A program made the translations under genes and the position numbers. A stretch of DNA of 41,808 nucleotides. It comes from an uncultured Clostridia bacterium. GTDB taxonomy: Bacteria > Bacillota > Clostridia > Christensenellales > Borkfalkiaceae. Within the stretch, counting starts at the first letter, position 1, and every line of letters starts with the position of its first letter. Shown in pieces: positions 37,738 to 41,808 of this stretch. The notes beneath the pieces are model-generated. The model was not told where the DNA came from. It searched no databases and was given only the letters and a program-made list of their open reading frames with translations. The stretch spans positions 1 through 41,808 of the forward strand of contig CAMWNA010000005.1 in assembly GCA_947175515.1 (NCBI GenBank). The letters are read 5' to 3'.

Positions 37738-38465
37738 AAATTTTTGTTACAGACGGCACGGCTGCCGCATTTTTCAGCGCCGTATTCGACGCATACCGCG
37801 AAAAGGAATGCATTATCACCTCCGATTCGCGTGTACAACTTGCATTTGACAGCGAAATCGTGCGCATTACAAGCAACAGAGAAAAGAACGAACGAGTACA
37901 AAACGCGGCTTCCAAATGCGACAGGCACGCCGTTGACGACGTAATTTTAACGCTGAGAAGCGGCGACCCGTCAAAAGAGCAAACGGCTTTCGAATATCTG
38001 AAAAAGCTTTTGGAAATTAAATCGCCAATAAGCAAAATGCTTAGCCTGCCGCAAGTCATAGAATTCAATGAAACGGCGCGTAAGGTCACAGGCGAGGTTC
38101 ATATGTTGAAAGGACTTTTACGGTTTATGGAAAGCCGCGAAGGCGTGCTGTACGCTCCCTACTCCCCCGACAATGATATAACCGACCTTTTAATGCCGCA
38201 TTTCGCGGAAAGGTTTAAATCGGAAAGGTTTGTCATACACGACGTAAAACGAAAGCTTGCAGGAATGTACGACGGGCACGAATGGTTAACGGGCTATGCC
38301 GGCGAGGCGGAAGTATACCTGTCCGAATACGAGCAGGCGTTTAAGAACCTTTGGAAAAAATACTATAATTCCGTAAATATCAAGGAAAGACCGCATATCA
38401 AACAGATGAAAGGTTATATGCCGGTCAGATACTGGAAGTTTCTTCCCGAAAAGAACGGCAATTAG
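37734..38465 (+). CDS. TIGR03915-like putative DNA repair/metabolism protein (DUF4130-type C-terminus)
   Basis: Overlaps the radical SAM stop by ATGA; FVTDGTAAAFFSAVFDAY N-terminus and C-terminal GMYDGHEWLTGYAGEAEVYLSEYEQAFKNLWKKYYNSVNIKERPHIKQMKGYMPVRYWKFLPE. Confidence 0.88.
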   Translation: MKIFVTDGTAAAFFSAVFDAYREKECIITSDSRVQLAFDSEIVRITSNREKNERVQNAASKCDRHAVDDVILTLRSGDPSKEQTAFEYLKKLLEIKSPISKMLSLPQVIEFNETARKVTGEVHMLKGLLRFMESREGVLYAPYSPDNDITDLLMPHFAERFKSERFVIHDVKRKLAGMYDGHEWLTGYAGEAEVYLSEYEQAFKNLWKKYYNSVNIKERPHIKQMKGYMPVRYWKFLPEKNGN

Positions 38466-38508
38466 AAATCTGCACGAAAGCATATTGCTTTCGTGCAGAT
38501 TTCTAATT
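38460..38508. terminator. Long perfect palindrome, probable bidirectional terminator
   Basis: AATTAGAAATCTGCACGAAAGCA-tat-TGCTTTCGTGCAGATTTCTAATT: 23-bp perfect arms overlapping the TIGR03915-like stop codon. Confidence 0.8.
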
Positions 38509-38516
38509 ACATTGTT

Positions 38517-39368
38517 TCATTTTTTTGCACTGTTTTTCTTATAGATTTGTTTAAAAATTTTATCCGCAAATTCTGTCAAATAGCCGTTTTCAAAATTTTC
38601 GATTTTACCACCGTCGGCGGCTTTCGTTAATTCAGGGTCGATTGGAAGCTTTGCAACTGCTGGTATGCCGTATTCCATAGCAAGCGCGTCTACACCGCTC
38701 TCACCAAACATGGAAATTTTTCTGTTACAATCCGGACACTTAATATAGCTCATGTTTTCAACTATACCCAAAATAGGCACGTTCATCATCTGCGCCATAT
38801 TAACGGCTTTCTGAACTATCATTCCCACTAAATCCTGCGGCGAAGTTACTATAACGATACCGTCGAGAGGAATACTTTGGAATACGGTTAAAGGAACGTC
38901 TCCCGTCCCGGGGGGCATATCTATAAACATTATATCTACGCCAGTCCATATTACGTCCGTCCAGAACTGTAAAACAGTACCCGAAATCAGCGAGCCGCGC
39001 CATACGACAGGTTCCGCTTCGTTATCCAAAAGCACGTTCATTGACATAACTTGTATTCCGCCGTCGGTAATTACGGGCAAAATTCCGTTATCACTGCCTT
39101 TGGCATGGTCCGTCAATCCAAACATACGGGGTATGGACGGTCCCGTGATATCGGCATCCATTACGGCGGTGACCTTGCCGCTATTCTGCGCTGCGGCTGC
39201 TAAAAGCGCGCAGGTCATAGACTTACCTACTCCGCCCTTGCCGCTGACAACGGCTATAACTTTTTTAATATCGCTTAGCTCGTGCGGCTTCTTCTTGAAA
39301 TCTTTTTTCTCTCTCGAAGAACAATTTTCTCCGCATGACGAGCAATCATGCGTACAATTTTCTGCCAT
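38517..39368 (-). CDS. Mrp/NBP35 family P-loop ATPase (iron-sulfur carrier type)
   Basis: VIAVVSGKGGVGKSMTCALLAAAA, DADITGPSIPRMFGL, MPPGTGDVPLTVFQ, MSYIKCPDCNRKISMFGE; Cys-rich N-terminus. Confidence 0.96.
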   Translation of the reverse strand: MAENCTHDCSSCGENCSSREKKDFKKKPHELSDIKKVIAVVSGKGGVGKSMTCALLAAAAQNSGKVTAVMDADITGPSIPRMFGLTDHAKGSDNGILPVITDGGIQVMSMNVLLDNEAEPVVWRGSLISGTVLQFWTDVIWTGVDIMFIDMPPGTGDVPLTVFQSIPLDGIVIVTSPQDLVGMIVQKAVNMAQMMNVPILGIVENMSYIKCPDCNRKISMFGESGVDALAMEYGIPAVAKLPIDPELTKAADGGKIENFENGYLTEFADKIFKQIYKKNSAKK

Positions 39369-39395
39369 TTAAAATCTCCTTATAAAGCTAACTAC

Positions 39396-39424
39396 ATTTT
39401 AGAATATCGCCTTAAAATTGTCAA
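39396..39424 (-). promoter_or_regulatory. Promoter of the Mrp gene (TTGACA-N17-TAAAAT)
   Basis: Reverse complement TTGACA ATTTTAAGGCGATATTC TAAAAT. Confidence 0.65.
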
Positions 39425-39444
39425 CTTAATCTTTTGATAAACGC

Positions 39445-39473
39445 TTGCCAAACGCAAACTTTTCTGCTAAAAT
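39445..39473 (+). promoter_or_regulatory. Promoter of SRP RNA (TTGCCA-N17-TAAAAT)
   Basis: Spacing puts the TSS at about 39480, the SRP RNA 5' end. Confidence 0.65.
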
Positions 39474-39479
39474 AGCTTT

Positions 39480-39755
39480 ACTGTGCTAAGTGGGGAGTTA
39501 GCGGTGCCCTGAACCTGCAATCCGCTATAGCAGGACCGAACGTCTTTCCCGACGGCGCAAGTGGAAGGCCGCGTCTTATAAGGGGTGTTGATACCAAGGT
39601 CTTATGCAACCGAACGCTGCGAACCGTGTCAGGATAGGGATATAGCAGCACTAAACAGCTTCTTCGGTGTGCCATAAGGTAGCTTTGGAGGAGCCACCTG
39701 TAAGATTTACGCTTCGGCTTGTTCCGGCAAAAAAGACTGCACAGCTTTTTTTGAA
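39480..39755 (+). ncRNA. ffs: Signal recognition particle RNA, large bacterial type
   Basis: GTGCTAAGTGGGGAGTTAGCGGTGCCCTGAACCTGCAATCCGCTATAGCAGG 5' domain and helix 8 GTGTCAGGATAGGGATATAGCAGCACTAAAC; closing stem CTGTGC/GCACAG then T-run. Ends approximate. Confidence 0.92.
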
Positions 39756-39765
39756 TAAGTTTCGC

Positions 39766-39795
39766 CCGACGGTTTTTATCCGTCGGGCGTTTACT
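39766..39795. terminator. Intrinsic terminator between SRP RNA and the ABC-2 permease gene
   Basis: CGCCCGACGG-tttttat-CCGTCGGGCG. Confidence 0.8.
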
Positions 39796-39804
39796 TTATT
39801 TTGA

Positions 39805-40950
39805 TTATTTTTTGAACATTATTTTTTCACTTCTGAACATAAAGCCGAGCAATACCACCAACGCCGCAGTAACTGTTAAATTTGAAATTACCGAAAGAGC
39901 AATGCCAAGCGGTGAAGCCGTAAGCGACATTATACCTGTAAGCGCAAGACCGCTACCCAAAAGAGGTATTGCGCAAAGTCCTACCGAGACATTGGAAACA
40001 AACATTGATACCATACCCAAAAGGATAATTACAATCATCAACGGCGCAATAAGCGCACCTGCTTCTTTAACGTTTTTAGACAGCGTGGAAATAATGGAAA
40101 ACGCTGAAACAATTATTAGCGTAACAGAAATAATTATAAAGAAAATTCCGACATAATCACCAAAGCCATACGGCACGGAGCTCACGTTCAGCCCCAGTCC
40201 GTCAATCATTTTCGGCAAGGACAAAATTACACCTACGAAGCTTGAAATACCGCTTAGCATTGCAAAACATGCAAGACTGACAATCTTACCCAAGGCAAGC
40301 TGCCAGCGCTTTATAGGCGTTATTAAAAGCGTTGCCATAGTGCCGCGTTCTTTTTCGCCCGCAATTGATTCCGGAGCGATTGAAACGCACGCAGAAGCGA
40401 GCAATGCAAACATAAGCATAGGCACGAGCATTGACAAAACTTTAACCATTATATCGCTTTCCGAAGCCAAATCGTAAGAAGTACCGTCAAGCTTATTTAC
40501 GGTAAAGGAAGTTTTTTGCAGGGTATTCAAGTAAGAGCTTACCAACGTAAAGCCGGCAAACGACGTATCGTTAGAAGAATTATAAAAAATCTGTATATTT
40601 GGAACTTCGTCATTTATTTCGGCATCAGAAATTTTGAAATTTTCCGGAAATATCAACAAAATATCGGTATCCCCTTCTTCTACCGACTTTTTAGCGTCAT
40701 TTTCGGTTTTCATTTCATCAGAAATGCGCAAAACCGAACCGAGTGGAAAAGCTAACTCATCCGGCATATTTATAACAACTGCGGTGGGCTTATAATTTGC
40801 GTCAACCTTGCCGATATCGTTCGTAAACGAGCCCATAAGGGAGTAAATGACGAATATAAGTACGCCTGGAAGAAAGATTGTTAAAATCATTCTCTTGTCT
40901 TTGAAAAAACGGGAAAATTCTTTTTTTATAATTGTTAAAACACTTTTCAT
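39805..40950 (-). CDS. ABC-2 type transporter permease (NatB-like)
   Basis: KEFSRFFKDKRMILTIFLPGVLIFVIYSLMG N-terminus, large extracytoplasmic domain, SIAGEKERGTMATLLITPIKRWQLALGKI. Confidence 0.93.
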   Translation of the reverse strand: MKSVLTIIKKEFSRFFKDKRMILTIFLPGVLIFVIYSLMGSFTNDIGKVDANYKPTAVVINMPDELAFPLGSVLRISDEMKTENDAKKSVEEGDTDILLIFPENFKISDAEINDEVPNIQIFYNSSNDTSFAGFTLVSSYLNTLQKTSFTVNKLDGTSYDLASESDIMVKVLSMLVPMLMFALLASACVSIAPESIAGEKERGTMATLLITPIKRWQLALGKIVSLACFAMLSGISSFVGVILSLPKMIDGLGLNVSSVPYGFGDYVGIFFIIISVTLIIVSAFSIISTLSKNVKEAGALIAPLMIVIILLGMVSMFVSNVSVGLCAIPLLGSGLALTGIMSLTASPLGIALSVISNLTVTAALVVLLGFMFRSEKIMFKK

Positions 40951-41723
40951 ATTCTCTCTCCCGTAGTTTTTTCGTACAACTCAAAGAACGTATCTTCAAG
41001 ATTTTTCTCTTTGGTAAGGTTTATAAGCGTATCCAAAGCAACGAGTTTACCTTCTATAATAACCCCAACCCTATCGCACAGTTTTTCAACCAAGCTGAAT
41101 ATATGCGTAGACAAAATTATCGTCTTACCCTGCGCTTTTAATTCCAAAAGGAAATCGGTGACAACCTTAGCTGTCAGAACGTCAAGACCGTTAGTGGGTT
41201 CGTCGAAGATTATAAACGCGGGATCGTGAACGATTGAAATTACCAGCGAAACCTTTTGTTTCATACCAGTTGAAAGATTGCCCAGCTTTACTTCGGCAAA
41301 TTTATCTATGCCGAACTTATTAAACAGCGAGCGTTTTCTCTGCTCTCTTACGCTTTTTTCTACTCCGTACAAATCGCTGAAAAAATCAAAAAGATAATTG
41401 GGCGTAAAAAATTCTTCAAGCTTTAACTCGCTTGTTAAAAAGCCTATCTTTTTACGCACAGAAAACTCATCGGAAATAATACTGTTTCCTTCGATAAACG
41501 CGTTGCCGCTGTCAGGCTTTATAAGCGTTGCAAGCATTCGCAATGTAGTTGTTTTACCTGCACCGTTCGGTCCGAGAAGCCCGAAAATTTCACCGCGGTA
41601 AGCCGTAAAAGACAGGTTGTCCACAGCGACCTTAACTTTTAAATCGGTACGCTCAAGCTTCTGCTGTTTGCGCGACAGGTTGAAGGTTTTCCTCAGTCCT
41701 TCGACCTTTAAAACTTCTTCCAT
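40947..41723 (-). CDS. ABC transporter ATP-binding protein (NatA-like)
   Basis: GEIFGLLGPNGAGKTTTLRMLATLI, LGNLSTGMKQKVSLVISIVHDPAFIIFDEPTNGLD, ATGA overlap with permease. Confidence 0.97.
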   Translation of the reverse strand: MEEVLKVEGLRKTFNLSRKQQKLERTDLKVKVAVDNLSFTAYRGEIFGLLGPNGAGKTTTLRMLATLIKPDSGNAFIEGNSIISDEFSVRKKIGFLTSELKLEEFFTPNYLFDFFSDLYGVEKSVREQRKRSLFNKFGIDKFAEVKLGNLSTGMKQKVSLVISIVHDPAFIIFDEPTNGLDVLTAKVVTDFLLELKAQGKTIILSTHIFSLVEKLCDRVGVIIEGKLVALDTLINLTKEKNLEDTFFELYEKTTGERI

Positions 41724-41756
41724 AAATTCCTCCTGTATTTCTCCTTATCCATTATA

Positions 41757-41808
<52 letters not shown>

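Noticed and set aside
39478-39675. 65-aa minus-strand ORF (MAHRRSCLVLLYPYPDTVRSV...)
   Set aside because: Lies antisense inside the SRP RNA; a known type of spurious ORF, not a protein gene.

Overview
This 41.8 kb window is a gene-dense, mostly housekeeping chromosomal contig. By gene content and synteny it looks like Bacillota/Clostridia; this is an inference. Minus-strand genes dominate. From left to right I see: (i) a run of tightly packed minus-strand genes read as uvrC > HAD > U32 > mutS2 > ylxY-like > M16 peptidase > partial deoxyinosine/uracil-DNA glycosylase; (ii) a surface lipoprotein with five InlB/Flg_new-type repeats and a PL1 pectate-lyase-like domain; (iii) an ArsR / Cu P1B-ATPase / nitroreductase block divergent from an HxlR regulator; (iv) asnS + asparaginase, rpmF/yceD, pta-ackA and tmcAL; (v) rnpB (RNase P RNA, minus strand) and pyk; (vi) two flavoproteins plus a ferritin-like protein; (vii) uvrBA with a textbook LexA box; (viii) a two-component system and a GNAT; (ix) the uncharacterised TIGR03916/TIGR03915 radical-SAM DNA-repair pair; (x) Mrp ATPase, large SRP RNA, an ABC-2 exporter, and a terminal 52-nt poly-G run that is almost certainly a sequencing artefact. 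I found no CRISPR array, prophage, transposon or clearly novel multi-gene system. The best leads are the SOS-type operator at uvrBA and a weaker LexA-like dyad at the TIGR03916/03915 operon, a possible internal CopZ start in a CopA with an unusual DKTAT phosphorylation motif, a symmetric divergent promoter for the HypR/HypO-like pair, a terminator/attenuator before asnS-ansA, and the repeat-bearing pectate lyase lipoprotein. All calls come from reading the sequence; no database search was run.
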